64,000 nucleotides of DNA from assembly GCA_032027205.1 (NCBI GenBank), contig JAVSMN010000001.1:992001-1056000 (forward strand), in the 5' to 3' direction. Shown piece after piece: positions 41,001 to 49,568 of the stretch. The notes beneath the pieces were generated by a model. It saw only the letters and a program-made list of their open reading frames with translations, made no database searches and had not been told where the DNA came from. Position numbers and translations under genes: made by a program. Every line of letters begins with the position of its first letter. The stretch's first letter is position 1. The stretch is from Zeimonas sp032027205. Lineage in GTDB: Bacteria; Pseudomonadota; Gammaproteobacteria; Burkholderiales; Burkholderiaceae_E.

Positions 41001-41988
41001 GGACGGCATCGCGATCGAGCGGCCCCGGCCGTGCGTTCTCGAGGCGCAATTCGCCGTCGAAGCCCGCTTCGCTCAGCCGCAGCGTCGCGCTGCCCGAGAT
41101 CCGCGCATCGGGCACGCCATGCAGTCCGAACTGTGCCGGCTCGACCGCATCGAAGCTCAGTTCGACCGGCGCAAGCTTTTCGGGCAGCCGCGCTGCGAAA
41201 GGGTGCACGCGGGTATCCAGGCCGATCCACACGCCCGTCGCCACATCGGGCGGCGGCAGCGCTTGCGCAACGAGCGAGAAGTCCTCGAGCGTTCCGTCGG
41301 CGAGCGCCCGCACGCCGGGCAGCGACAGCGACGGCTGCGCGGCCAGTGCGACGCGCGGCGCGGCCTCGATCACCGCCTCGAGATCGAACGGCGCGCGCGC
41401 GCCCAGGGTTCCCTGCACGCTCGCCTCGCCCCACGCGGGCGAGGCAACGGCAAGGCGGTCGACGCGATACGCGCTGTTTCGGTAGCGCCCTGCAAACGAC
41501 ACGCGCTCGAGCACGATCGGCTCGGCGGCAGCGGTCGCGTCGGGAACGATTGTCAGACGGCCGATGCCAAGCGCGTCGATGCGCACATCGATCGGCAATT
41601 CCAGCGACTGCGGCAGCACGGGCGGACCGGCGTTCGCGCTCGGCTGCAACGCGACATGCGCCTGCGCGATCTCGATGCGGCTCGCGCGCGCTTCGCCGTG
41701 CAGCAGCGCCGCCGGGCGCAGCGAAACGGCCAGGCCTTCGAGCCGCACGTCGCGGGCCGCGTCGCGCCAGTGCAGCGACTCGATGCGGAATCCGCCGAGC
41801 AGCGTGCCGCGAACGGGGCCCGCCTCGAGCGCGCCGCCGCTGGCAGCCACCGCTCGCTCGAGCGACCAGCGCAGGAACGACGTGCTCTGTCCGACCCACC
41901 AGACCGCCCCCGCCGCCGCGATCAGCAGCACCGCGAGCGCGAAGCCGAGTGCGCGCATGCCCCAGCGCGACACTTCGCGCGCGGCCAT
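38017..41988 (-). CDS. tamB: Translocation and assembly module subunit TamB
   Basis: The 1323-residue protein has one N-terminal membrane anchor (RALGFALAVLLIAAAGAVWW), a very long repetitive beta-rich body and the C-terminal DUF490/TamB domain (LAYGTVRVAKGTYSAYGQEL, RGRVIFDGPIDNPVLDIVAM, VTGTVLSPRVQL, EKLSWLVLGVG, VGKRLSSRVLVTYEQGL-like IGKRLSSRVLVTYEQGL) ending LLYSFSFD. TamB is a lipid-transfer bridge across the periplasm that works with TamA. The ATG overlaps the tamA stop by one base. Confidence 0.93.
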   Translation of the reverse strand: MAAREVSRWGMRALGFALAVLLIAAAGAVWWVGQSTSFLRWSLERAVAASGGALEAGPVRGTLLGGFRIESLHWRDAARDVRLEGLAVSLRPAALLHGEARASRIEIAQAHVALQPSANAGPPVLPQSLELPIDVRIDALGIGRLTIVPDATAAAEPIVLERVSFAGRYRNSAYRVDRLAVASPAWGEASVQGTLGARAPFDLEAVIEAAPRVALAAQPSLSLPGVRALADGTLEDFSLVAQALPPPDVATGVWIGLDTRVHPFAARLPEKLAPVELSFDAVEPAQFGLHGVPDARISGSATLRLSEAGFDGELRLENARPGPLDRDAVPLRILQGAFAWTSSVLTLRELRATLPGGASVGATSTAGASAQAAPTAGASIDATLSIDFAQSLEAFGVRLPVVRGEGQLRDVDLSQLQTQLDKTRLGGTLRIDGDRLELDVADASRENIGLAASLQIEGDRLRIERARLRSAAGSLEASGSTSTSSPWRVDLAGRFERLDPARIEALLARLGVLGAPPRLQQWGGNLGGRWAASGQAWPEPSLTTTLAVESGALAGRNLRLQWRGDVTTTRIAKVEATLDYGGAQASANGALGRPGDRLQFSARVPALQRLDARASGSANAQGELRGGWRDAALGVVARISARRLAWEETLRVGAVEGRVELPDLSRGRVDVDLSANRLVANGRSIDRASVRAEGDVEAHTVRVDVVGADLAARVSAQGSLGRPQAGGGWRWQGRLVRVDADRPIALRLLDPAQVQADERGFSLGASSWRLDGAALNVAALAWQDGSFTARGDAAALPVGRWVLRHAPDAANAVEAAEAEIAALSLDAQWDVHGDQPTRPSGRVHLVLQGGAAGEQRGEASVALDEGRLGGHVTLNVPTLAFANRIIGPTWAVAGRLRFAGDLDGTIEAPRVSGDLDGRSLALLQRELGWRLTGGTLQARFEGDRLVLNQLRLESGEGSITMSGALLLDGLQGGFELRADRLPVPLGPGERIVVSGTNAITSRGTALQWSGVLRVDEGLIELRGGEAPRLPDDVVIVGEGRQASAAPKSSAVEKASAAEQADGLRVSANLKLDLGEKLRVRGSGVDVLLAGSLELRGVLPANPLAYGTVRVAKGTYSAYGQELQITRGRVIFDGPIDNPVLDIVAMRLGTPVKAGVAVTGTVLSPRVQLVSEPNVPDAEKLSWLVLGVGFDDARSGAQMAALRAAAASLMGSSGGGGVSGGLAHSLGLDVLTIRSASSGDAFDPDFGATFPGQSSTGTPATTASQNVVAIGKRLSSRVLVTYEQGLRGVWNLLRIQYEITDRLSVRAQTGTDTALDLLYSFSFD

Positions 41989-43826
41989 CAGAACGCGTAC
42001 CCGACCGAGAAGTGCACGCGCCAGTCGCGAACCGCCTCGCCGTAGGCGAGGTCGATGCTGACCGGACCGACCGGCGAGCGCCAGCGCGCTCCGACCCCGT
42101 AGCCCGCGACCGCCTCGTAGCGCCCCCAGGTGTCGGCCGCGTCCCCGGCGTCGACGAAGGCAGCTGCGTACCAGTCGCGGCGCACCGGATGCTGGTATTC
42201 GAGGCTGCCGAGCGCGAGCACGCGCCCGCCGACGATCGCCCGGCCCTCGCGCACGCCCAGCGACAGGAAGTCGTAACCGCGGATCGTGCTCGTGCCGCCG
42301 GTGCGGAACAGGTTCTCGGAAGGAATCCCGTCGCGGCCAGCCGCGAACACCTGCCCGATCTCGGCCAGGCCGATCAGGGTGCCGCCATCGAGGAAGGAGT
42401 CGTCGGGCATCGGCCAGAAGCGCATCGCCCGCGTATGGAACCGGACGAAGCTTCGATCGCTGAGCAGCGAGTGCGACGCGCCGGAGAGTTGCGCGTTGAT
42501 CGTGTAGCCGCGACGCGGATCGAGCGTCGAGTCGAGCCGCCGCGTACTCCACGTGTAGCCGAGCGTCAGCGCGCGCGTGGATTCGACGTCGCCGATGCCG
42601 CGCACGTTGCGCTGCTCGGTCTGGTACTGCAATGCGAGGAAGCGATCGGTGTCGCCGGTGCGCTTGCCCTCGCCGATGAACGCGGTCTGCTTGTCGGTAA
42701 GCTCGCCCTGCACATCGAGGCGCTCGAGGCGCACGCCGCCCTGGTAGTAGTGCCCGCTCGCCTGCTGCGGCGTTCGCAGGCTGGCGAAGACGCGGCGCCG
42801 CACGCGTTGCAGCAGCACGCCCGACTCGAGCTGCCAGCCCTTGTCGAAGACGTTTCGATGCTCGTAGCCGAGCAGCGCGCGCGGGCCTTCGTCGGAGCTC
42901 AGGCCCACGCCGAGGGTGACGCGCTGCGCGCGCCGCTCGGACAACTGCACGCGCACCGGAACGGTCTCCAGGCGCGGATCGGCGAGCACCGCCGCAAAGT
43001 CGGGCAGCACTTCGACCGAATCGAAGTAGCCTGAGGTTCGCAGACGCGTCTGGAACGCCAGCACCTCGTCGAAATCGTAGGGCTCGCGCCGATCGCCCTC
43101 CCACGGCGCGAGCGCGCGGACGATCGAAGCGTCGTAGCGCGAAAGCCCCTCGATCGTCATCGCACCGAAGTCGAGCTGCGGTCCGCTGTCGATGCGAACG
43201 GTGAGCGCAGCCGTCGTGTTGCGCGGATCGACGCGCGCCTCGCTGTCGACGATGCGCGCGCGCACGTAGCCGCGCTGCTGCAGCGCGTCGATCAGCAGCC
43301 GCTTGCCCGACTGCCACGGCGCGCTGCGAAAGAAGGTGCCTTCCGGCAACGGCCAGCGCTCGATCAGCCGATCGCGCAACTTCTGCACCGGCGGCGGACC
43401 TTCGAGGACGAAGTCGAAGCGGTTCACCGTCGTGCGCGCGCCGGCATCGACGTCGATGTGCACGATCGGAAGACGGTCGGCCGTACCCGGTTCATACGAG
43501 ACCGTCGCACTCGCCGAGAAGAAGCCGGCCGCCTGTGCGATGGCCTCGGCTTCGGTCTTCGCCCGCTCGAGAAAGAGCGGCATCTGCTCCGGGTCGAACC
43601 CCGGATCGTCGATCCAGCGACCGACCAGCGTACGAGTGCGGATCGGCTCGACCAGCTCGCCGAGCGCCTCGACCTTCAGCTCGTAGTTGGTGGCGGCGGT
43701 CGCCGCAGTGCCCATCAGCGATCCGAGAACCGCGAATGCAACGAAAGCGACGAGTGCGCGGCAGAGCCGCGGCAGGACCGGAGGACGCGCCCGATGCGCG
43801 AGGCGCGTCGCCGGTCCAGGGCGCAC
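41988..43826 (-). CDS. tamA: Translocation and assembly module outer-membrane protein TamA
   Basis: The 612-residue protein has a signal sequence (ALVAFVAFAVLGSLMGTAATA), three POTRA-like repeats up to about residue 260 and an Omp85/BamA-type barrel (VTLGVGLSSDEGPRALLGYEHRN, DPRRGYTINAQL, RTGGTSTIRGYDFLSLG) ending in VGYAF. GTG 43826 is preferred; it lies four bases after the purM stop, making purM-tamA-tamB a probable operon. Confidence 0.93.
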   Translation of the reverse strand: MRPGPATRLAHRARPPVLPRLCRALVAFVAFAVLGSLMGTAATAATNYELKVEALGELVEPIRTRTLVGRWIDDPGFDPEQMPLFLERAKTEAEAIAQAAGFFSASATVSYEPGTADRLPIVHIDVDAGARTTVNRFDFVLEGPPPVQKLRDRLIERWPLPEGTFFRSAPWQSGKRLLIDALQQRGYVRARIVDSEARVDPRNTTAALTVRIDSGPQLDFGAMTIEGLSRYDASIVRALAPWEGDRREPYDFDEVLAFQTRLRTSGYFDSVEVLPDFAAVLADPRLETVPVRVQLSERRAQRVTLGVGLSSDEGPRALLGYEHRNVFDKGWQLESGVLLQRVRRRVFASLRTPQQASGHYYQGGVRLERLDVQGELTDKQTAFIGEGKRTGDTDRFLALQYQTEQRNVRGIGDVESTRALTLGYTWSTRRLDSTLDPRRGYTINAQLSGASHSLLSDRSFVRFHTRAMRFWPMPDDSFLDGGTLIGLAEIGQVFAAGRDGIPSENLFRTGGTSTIRGYDFLSLGVREGRAIVGGRVLALGSLEYQHPVRRDWYAAAFVDAGDAADTWGRYEAVAGYGVGARWRSPVGPVSIDLAYGEAVRDWRVHFSVGYAF

Positions 43827-43830
43827 GTCG

Positions 43831-44892
43831 TCAGACCACCACGGCAGGCGCGGCGCCGTCGGCGCGTTCGACGATCTCGCCGATGCGGAACACCGTCTCG
43901 CCGTGCCCGGCCAGCACGGCCTGCGCGCGTTGCGCGTCCGACGCATCGACAACGACCACCAGGCCGATGCCGCAGTTGAAGACGCGGTGCATCTCCTGCG
44001 AATCGATCGCGCCGTGGCGTTCGAGCCAGTCGAACAGCGGCGGGCGCGTCCAGGCATCGCGGTGCAGCACCGCCTGCACCGCTTCCGGCAGCACGCGCGG
44101 GACGTTCTCGATCAGGCCGCCGCCGGTGATGTGCGCGATTCCCTTCACGGGCACCTGGGCGAGCAGATCGAGCATCGATCGCACGTAGATGCGCGTGGGC
44201 GCGAGCACCGCATCGGCAAAGCGCCCGCCGTGGAAATCGTCCTGCAGCTGCGGCGCGTCGATCGAGCCCCAGGTGCGCTCGATCACTCGCCGCACCAGCG
44301 AATAGCCGTTCGAATGCGCGCCGCTCGACGCCAGTCCGAGCACGACGTCGCCCGGCCGGATCGCCGCGCCATCGATGATCTTCGCCTTCTCGACGACGCC
44401 GACGGCGAAGCCGGCGAGGTCGTACTCGCCGTCGGGATACATGTCGGGCATCTCCGCCGTCTCGCCACCGATCAGCGCGCAACCGGCCTGCTCGCAGCCG
44501 CGCGCGATCCCGGCCACGACGCGCGCCGCCACGTCGACGTCGAGCCGCCCGCAGGCGAAGTAGTCGAGGAAGAACAGCGGCTCGGCGCCCTGCACGAGGA
44601 TGTCGTTGACGCTCATCGCGACGAGATCGATCCCGACGGTGTCGTGGCCATCGAGCGCGAAAGCGAGCTTGAGTTTCGTGCCGACGCCGTCGGTGCCGGA
44701 CACGAGCACCGGCTCGCGATAGCGACGCGGCACCTCGAACAGCGCGCCGAAGCCGCCGATGCCGGCGAGGACACCTTCGCGCATCGTGCGCCGTGCGAGC
44801 GGTCCGATGCGGCGCACGAGGTCATCGCCCGCGTCGATGTCGACGCCGGCGTCGCGGTAGGAGAGCGGCGTGGTGGCCTTCGTGGAACCCAT
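43831..44892 (-). CDS. purM: Phosphoribosylformylglycinamidine cyclo-ligase
   Basis: The 353-residue protein is a full PurM: LSYRDAGVDIDAGDDLVRRI, VSGTDGVGTKLKLAF, DTVGIDLVAMSVNDILVQGA, GGETAEMPDMYPDGEYDLAGF, LGLASSGAHSNGYSLVR, KGIAHITGGGLIENVPRVLP and HRVFNCGIGLVVVV. It makes aminoimidazole ribotide in purine synthesis. It is divergent from hda across 148 bp. Confidence 0.97.
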   Translation of the reverse strand: MGSTKATTPLSYRDAGVDIDAGDDLVRRIGPLARRTMREGVLAGIGGFGALFEVPRRYREPVLVSGTDGVGTKLKLAFALDGHDTVGIDLVAMSVNDILVQGAEPLFFLDYFACGRLDVDVAARVVAGIARGCEQAGCALIGGETAEMPDMYPDGEYDLAGFAVGVVEKAKIIDGAAIRPGDVVLGLASSGAHSNGYSLVRRVIERTWGSIDAPQLQDDFHGGRFADAVLAPTRIYVRSMLDLLAQVPVKGIAHITGGGLIENVPRVLPEAVQAVLHRDAWTRPPLFDWLERHGAIDSQEMHRVFNCGIGLVVVVDASDAQRAQAVLAGHGETVFRIGEIVERADGAAPAVVV

Positions 44893-44937
44893 GAGAAATC
44901 CGGCTTGTGCGTGCGGCGCCGCGGCGGCGGCGCCCGA

Positions 44938-44943
44938 TAGAAT
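44938..44943 (+). promoter_or_regulatory. Candidate -10 box of the hda operon
   Basis: TAGAAT (5 of 6), followed by the G+C-rich GGCGAAC, about 97 bp before the hda ATG, in the gap shared with divergent purM. No good -35 box. Confidence 0.4.
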
Positions 44944-45040
44944 GGCGAACCGCACGCGCTCCGGCGCGGGCCCGCGATCGGTTCGGGCGATTGTAGCCGC
45001 TCGCCTGCGGGCCGATCCCCGTATCCGCACGCTCCCCCTG

Positions 45041-45811
45041 ATGCACCAGATCGCGCTCGACCTGCATCGCGTCGAAGCCCCGACGTTGGAGAACTTCGTG
45101 GCCGGCCGCAACGGCGAGGCGCTCGCGTGCCTGCGCGCGCTGCGCCGGGCGCCTGGCGCGAGCGCGCCACCAACGGCGAGCGCGAGCGTTCCACCAGCGC
45201 CGAGCGTCCCGCTCGTCTACCTGTGGGGCGAAGCCGGCTGCGGCAAGACGCACCTGGCGCTCGCCACCGCCGACGCCGGGTACGCGCTCGCCGCCGACGC
45301 GCCGCGCGCCGCCTTCGAAGCGCTGGTCGCCGACGCTGCCGACCGCGCGCGCGTAGTCGCCGTGCTCGACGTCGATCGCCTCGACGAGGAACGCCAGTCG
45401 CTGTTGTTCCACCTGATCAACCGCGCACGGGCGCAACCGGACAGCACGGTGCTGGCCACCGGCGCGCAGCCGCCCCGGGCGCTCGGGCTGCGCGACGACC
45501 TGCGCACGCGGCTGGGATCCGGCCTCGTGTTCCGGCTGCATCTGCTCGACGACCGGGAGAAGGCCGCCGCGCTCGAGCGCGTCGCGCAGGAACGCGGCGT
45601 CACCGTCGCCGCCGACGTCGTTCCGTGGTTGATCGCCCATACGTCGCGCGACATCCGGGCGCTGCTGCGCACCTTCGACGCGCTCGATCGCCGCGCGTTC
45701 GAGCGTCGCCGCGCGATCACGCTGCCGCTGCTGCGCGAACTGCTGCAGGAGACGAGCGCCCCGCCCGCGTCGTCGGCGTCCGACGACGGCGGCGACGCGC
45801 TGCCTTCATAA
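45041..45811 (+). CDS. hda: DnaA-related inactivator Hda
   Basis: The 256-residue AAA+ protein resembles DnaA domain III without the DNA-binding domain. It begins MHQIALDLHRVEAPTLENF, with the sensor-like start QIALDL that carries the clamp-binding motif in Hda, then YLWGEAGCGKTHLALA (Walker A), VVAVLDVDRLDEER (Walker B), FRLHLLDDREKAAALERVA and HTSRDIRALLRTFDALDRRA. It stimulates hydrolysis of DnaA-ATP after initiation. The ATG at 45041 gives the family start. Its stop overlaps the next start (TAATG). Confidence 0.9.
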   Translation: MHQIALDLHRVEAPTLENFVAGRNGEALACLRALRRAPGASAPPTASASVPPAPSVPLVYLWGEAGCGKTHLALATADAGYALAADAPRAAFEALVADAADRARVVAVLDVDRLDEERQSLLFHLINRARAQPDSTVLATGAQPPRALGLRDDLRTRLGSGLVFRLHLLDDREKAAALERVAQERGVTVAADVVPWLIAHTSRDIRALLRTFDALDRRAFERRRAITLPLLRELLQETSAPPASSASDDGGDALPS

Positions 45812-46536
45812 TGCCGACCGTGACGACCCTTTCCGCCCCGTCCGACCCGGCATCGCCCGGCGTCGCGACCCTCGACCTCGCGCTCTTCGACCTCGACTAC
45901 ACGCTGCTGCCGATCGACAGCGACTACGAGTGGGCGCGCTTCCTGATCCGGCTCGGCGTCGTCGACGGCGCCGAATACGACCGGCGCAACGACGCCTTCT
46001 TCGAGCAGTATCACGCGGGAACGCTCGACATCCTCGAGTTCCTCGCCTTTCAGCTCGCGCCGCTCGCCGCCCATCCGGTCGAACAGCTCGACACCTGGCG
46101 CGAGCGCTTCGTCGAAGAGGTGATCCGCCCGCGCATCGTCGATGCCGCACGCGCGCTCGTCGACCGGCACCGGGCGCGCGGCGACCTGTGCGCGATCGTC
46201 ACCGCCACCAACGAGTTCGTCACGCGCCCGATCGCCGCCGAGTTCGGCATCGAGCACCTGATTGCCACGCGCATCGAGTCGGCCGACGGCCGCTACACCG
46301 GTCGTCCGCTGGGCACGCCGTCGTTCCGCGAAGGGAAGGTGCAGCGCACCTCGGAGTGGCTCGCCTCGCTCGGCCGTTCTTGGAGCGGCTTTGCGCGCTC
46401 GCACTTCTACAGCGACTCGACCAACGACGTGCCGCTGCTCGAACGCGTCACCGATCCGGTGGCCACCAACCCCGACGCCCGCCTGGCCGCGCTCGCGCGC
46501 GAGCGCGGCTGGCGAACGATCCAGCTGTTCGAATGA
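45811..46536 (+). CDS. HAD-IB family phosphatase (SerB/CicA-like)
   Basis: The 241-residue protein has HAD motif I LALFDLDYTLLPIDSDYEWARFL, a helical cap (VDGAEYDRRNDAFFEQYHAGTLDI), motif II VTATNEFVT, and motif III/IV FYSDSTNDVPLLERVTDPVATNPD. The start ties to subfamily IB, whose members include phosphoserine and histidinol-phosphate phosphatases; substrate unknown. It sits between hda and pcnB in a chain of overlapping genes, as in many Burkholderiales. Confidence 0.88.
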   Translation: MPTVTTLSAPSDPASPGVATLDLALFDLDYTLLPIDSDYEWARFLIRLGVVDGAEYDRRNDAFFEQYHAGTLDILEFLAFQLAPLAAHPVEQLDTWRERFVEEVIRPRIVDAARALVDRHRARGDLCAIVTATNEFVTRPIAAEFGIEHLIATRIESADGRYTGRPLGTPSFREGKVQRTSEWLASLGRSWSGFARSHFYSDSTNDVPLLERVTDPVATNPDARLAALARERGWRTIQLFE

Positions 46537-48035
46537 TCCGCCAGCTCATCGACCGCGTGCTCGCGAAGACGTCCCGCTCGCCGCTGCGCAAGCGTCCGAA
46601 GCGCTATCGCGGCAGCGAGCAGGGCATGCCGCTGGCCGACGTCTCGCAGGCGGCGATCCGCACCTGCGAAACACTGCAGCAGGGCGGTTTCCAGGCGTGG
46701 ATCGTCGGCGGCGGCGTGCGCGACCTGCTGCTCGGCCTGAAGCCGAAGGACTTCGACGTCGCCACCGACGCCACGCCCGAGCAGGTGCGCAAGCTCTTTC
46801 GCCGCTCGCGGATCATCGGACGCCGCTTCCAGATCGTGCACGTGCTGCACGGGCGCGACACGATCGAGGTGTCGACCTTCCGCTCGATGCAGCCGGCGTC
46901 CGAAACCGACGAGCACGGTCGCGTGCTTCGCGACAACGTCTGGGGATCGCAGGCCGAGGACGCGGCGCGGCGCGACTTCACGATCAACGCGCTGTACTAC
47001 GATCCGGTGTCCGATACGCTGCTCGACTACCACGACGGCGTGAAGGACATGCAGCGCCGCGTGTTGCGCATGATCGGCGAGCCGTACACGCGCTATCGCG
47101 AAGATCCGGTGCGCATGCTTCGCGTGGCGCGCTTCACCGCCAAGCTCGGCTTCGCCGTCGAGGCGAAGACGCAGCAGCCGATCCGCGAGCTGAAGGACCT
47201 GCTGCACAACGTGCCGGCGGCGCGCCTGTTCGACGAGATGCTCAAGCTGCTGCTGTCGGGCAAGTCGATGGCCTGCCTGCAGGAATTGCGCCGCCAGGGC
47301 CTGCATCACGGCCTGCTGCCGATGCTCGACGTCATCCTCGAGCAGCCCGACGACGAGCGCTTCGTGCAGGCTGCGCTGGCCGCCACCGACGCGCGCGTGC
47401 TTGCCGACAAGAGCGTCTCGCCCGGGTTCCTGTTCGCCGCGCTGCTGTGGCAGCCGGTACGCGTGCGCTGGCAGGAAGCGACCGCGCGCGGCGAGCATTC
47501 GATCCCGGCGCTCGCGTCGGCGATCGAATCGGTGCTCGACGAGCAGGCAGGGCGCCTGGCGATACAGCGCCGCTTCATCGGCGACATGCGCGAGATCTGG
47601 ATGATGCAGCCGCGTTTCGAGCGGCGTACCGGCCGCTCGCCGCACGCGCTGGTGGCGCACCCGCGCTTTCGCGCCGGGTGGGACTTCCTCGTGCTGCGCT
47701 GCGACTCGGGGGAGTTGCCTGGCGAGATCGGCCAGTGGTGGCACGACTTCTCCGAGGCCGACTCGCCCGAGCGCCAGGCGATGCTCGAACGCGCGACGCC
47801 CTCCGGCACTGCGGCGAAGAAGCGCAAGCGGCGCAGTCGCCGGCGCAGTGGCGCGTCGGAAGCCGCGGGCGAGGCGTCCGAAGCCTCCGGAGCCCGCGGA
47901 GCCTCCGAAGCCCGTGGCGGAGCCTCCGAAGCCCGTGGCGGAGCCTCCGAAGCCCGTGGCGGAGCCTCCGAAGCCCGTGGCGGAGCCTCCGAAGCGGCCG
48001 GCGGCGCAACGGAGTCCGAGCCGCGGATCGCCTGA
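46533..48035 (+). CDS. pcnB: Poly(A) polymerase I
   Basis: The 500-residue protein has the class II nucleotidyltransferase core (AWIVGGGVRDLLLGLKPKDF, DVATDATPEQVRKLFRR, RRDFTINALYYDP, GEPYTRYREDPVRMLRVARF, LLSGKSMACLQELRR) and a PcnB-type C-terminal part (RFIGDMREIWMMQPRFERR). It adds A tails that promote RNA decay. The last 70 residues are a basic patch (KKRKRRSRRRSG) followed by a Gly/Ala/Ser/Glu tail encoded by a 21-bp tandem repeat. ATGA overlap with the HAD gene. Confidence 0.95.
   Translation: MIRQLIDRVLAKTSRSPLRKRPKRYRGSEQGMPLADVSQAAIRTCETLQQGGFQAWIVGGGVRDLLLGLKPKDFDVATDATPEQVRKLFRRSRIIGRRFQIVHVLHGRDTIEVSTFRSMQPASETDEHGRVLRDNVWGSQAEDAARRDFTINALYYDPVSDTLLDYHDGVKDMQRRVLRMIGEPYTRYREDPVRMLRVARFTAKLGFAVEAKTQQPIRELKDLLHNVPAARLFDEMLKLLLSGKSMACLQELRRQGLHHGLLPMLDVILEQPDDERFVQAALAATDARVLADKSVSPGFLFAALLWQPVRVRWQEATARGEHSIPALASAIESVLDEQAGRLAIQRRFIGDMREIWMMQPRFERRTGRSPHALVAHPRFRAGWDFLVLRCDSGELPGEIGQWWHDFSEADSPERQAMLERATPSGTAAKKRKRRSRRRSGASEAAGEASEASGARGASEARGGASEARGGASEARGGASEARGGASEAAGGATESEPRIA
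47898..47981 (+). repeat. Four perfect 21-bp tandem repeats inside pcnB
   Basis: The unit GGAGCCTCCGAAGCCCGTGG+C occurs without mismatch at 47898-47918, 47919-47939, 47940-47960 and 47961-47981, with a partial copy after it. Each unit adds the seven residues GASEARG and keeps the frame, so copy number can change without disrupting pcnB. Confidence 0.92.
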
Positions 48036-48553
48036 TGCGCGCCTGGATCGGGCTCGGCGCCAATCTCGGCGACAGCGCCGACACCTTCGTGCAGGCTCTT
48101 GGTCGCCTCGATGCGCTCGCGGACGTCGACGTCGTGCGCTGCTCATCGCTGTACCGAAGCGCGCCGGTCGATGCCGACGGGCCCGACTACACCAATGCCG
48201 CCGCCGAGCTGGCGACGACGCGCGCGCCGCAGGCGCTGCTCGAATCGCTGCTCGAAGTCGAAGCCGCGCTCGGCCGCGAGCGTCCGTACCGCAACGCGCC
48301 GCGTCGCATCGACCTCGACTTCCTGCTCGGCACCGACGAGGCCGGCGCGCCGATAGTCGTCGACACGGCGTTGCTGCAGCTGCCACACCCGCGCCTGCAC
48401 CAACGCGCCTTCGCTCTCGCCCCGCTCGCCGAACTCGACCCCTCGCTCGAGGTCCCCGGATACGGCAGCGTGGCAACGCTGCTGCATGCGTGCGCCGAGC
48501 AGCGCGTCGAACGCGAGGCGCCACTTCCCTTCCCGATACGTCGCGCGCGATGA
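48035..48553 (+). CDS. folK: 6-hydroxymethyl-7,8-dihydropterin pyrophosphokinase
   Basis: The 172-residue protein has the HPPK pattern AWIGLGANLGDSADTF, CSSLYRSAPV, NAAAELATT, LESLLEVEAALGRER, RRIDLDFLLG and LPHPRLHQRAFALAPLAELDP. It pyrophosphorylates the pterin for folate synthesis. Its start shares a base with the pcnB stop (TGATG). Confidence 0.95.
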   Translation: MRAWIGLGANLGDSADTFVQALGRLDALADVDVVRCSSLYRSAPVDADGPDYTNAAAELATTRAPQALLESLLEVEAALGRERPYRNAPRRIDLDFLLGTDEAGAPIVVDTALLQLPHPRLHQRAFALAPLAELDPSLEVPGYGSVATLLHACAEQRVEREAPLPFPIRRAR

Positions 48554-48900
48554 ACGCACTGCCCGTTCCGCTGCAGACGATCGCACTGCTCGTCGCGTCG
48601 AACGTCTTCATGACCTTCGCCTGGTACGCGCATCTGAAGGACCTCGCGTCGCGCCCCTGGTGGATCGCCGCGATCGCGAGCTGGGGAATCGCGTTTTTCG
48701 AATACCTGCTGCAGGTGCCGGCGAACCGCATCGGCTACGGCTATTTCACGCTGCCGCAGCTGAAGATCCTGCAGGAAGTGATCACGCTGTCCGTGTTCGT
48801 TCCGTTCGCGATGCTGTACATGGGGCAGTCATTGAAGCTCGACTACCTGTGGGCGGCGCTGTGCCTGCTCGGCGCCGTCTACTTCGCCTTCCGCTCATGA
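48550..48900 (+). CDS. DUF486 family small membrane protein (DMT-like)
   Basis: The 116-residue protein has four hydrophobic helices and the DUF486 signature: NVFMTFAWYAHLK, WWIAAIASWGIAFFEYLLQV, PANRIGYGYFTLPQLKILQE and VFVPFAMLYMG. The family resembles half-size drug/metabolite transporters; function unknown. It is wedged between folK and dgk with ATGA overlaps on both sides, so it belongs to the operon. Confidence 0.88.
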   Translation: MNALPVPLQTIALLVASNVFMTFAWYAHLKDLASRPWWIAAIASWGIAFFEYLLQVPANRIGYGYFTLPQLKILQEVITLSVFVPFAMLYMGQSLKLDYLWAALCLLGAVYFAFRS

Positions 48901-49568
48901 CCGTCACCGCCACACCCGCTGCGCCCTCCCCGTTCGACAAGTACCGCCACATCATCGTCGAGGGTCCGATCGGCGCCGGCAAGACCTCGCTGGCTCGCAA
49001 GCTCTCCGAACGCTTCGGCGCGAAGCTCGTGCTCGAAGATCCGACCGCCAATCCGTTTCTCGAACGCTTCTACCGCGACGCACGCCGTTACGCGTTGCCC
49101 ACGCAGCTGTTCTTCCTGTTCCAGCGCGTGAACCAGTTGCGCGACCTCGCGCAGCAGGAGCTGTTCTCGCAATCGGCGGTCGGCGACTTCCTGCTCGACA
49201 AGGACCCGCTGTTCGCGCGCCTCACGCTGGCCGATGACGAGCTGGCGCTGTACCGGCAGATCTTCGAGAGCCTGCGCCCGCAGGCTCCGACGCCGGACCT
49301 CGTCATCTACCTGCAGGCGCAGCCCGACACGCTGGTCGAGCGCGTGCGCAAGCGCGGCGTCGAGATGGAAACGGCCATCTCCGAGACGTACCTGCGCGAG
49401 CTGGCCGAGGGGTACAGTCGCTACTTCCATCATTACGACGCGGCGCCGCTGCTGATCGTGAACACCGAGCACCTGAATCCGATCGACCGCGACGAAGATT
49501 TCGCCATGCTCGCGCGCCAGCTCACCGAGATGCGCGGCCGACGCAGCTTCTTCGCGGTCGGGGAGTAG
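48897..49568 (+). CDS. Deoxynucleoside kinase family protein
   Basis: The 223-residue protein has the dNK P-loop YRHIIVEGPIGAGKTSLARK, LEDPTANPFLERFYRD, LFFLFQRVNQLRDL, DFLLDKDPLFARLTL, DLVIYLQAQPDTLVERVRKR and YFHHYDAAPLLIVNTEHLNP. It should phosphorylate deoxynucleosides; family members in betaproteobacteria regularly sit between folK and panB/panC. Here it is followed by panC after 4 bp. Confidence 0.88.
   Translation: MTVTATPAAPSPFDKYRHIIVEGPIGAGKTSLARKLSERFGAKLVLEDPTANPFLERFYRDARRYALPTQLFFLFQRVNQLRDLAQQELFSQSAVGDFLLDKDPLFARLTLADDELALYRQIFESLRPQAPTPDLVIYLQAQPDTLVERVRKRGVEMETAISETYLRELAEGYSRYFHHYDAAPLLIVNTEHLNPIDRDEDFAMLARQLTEMRGRRSFFAVGE

Noticed and set aside
38320..42045. A 1241-codon plus-strand frame opposite tamB
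   Set aside because: Composition (Arg/Ala/Gln-rich, no domains) and exact opposition to tamB mark it as a shadow.
44614..45110. Longer purM reading frame starting at 45111
   Set aside because: The added N-terminal part lacks PurM character and overlaps the hda upstream region; the ATG at 44892 gives the family start.
47898..47981. CRISPR array
   Set aside because: The repeats are directly adjacent without spacers and lie in frame inside pcnB.
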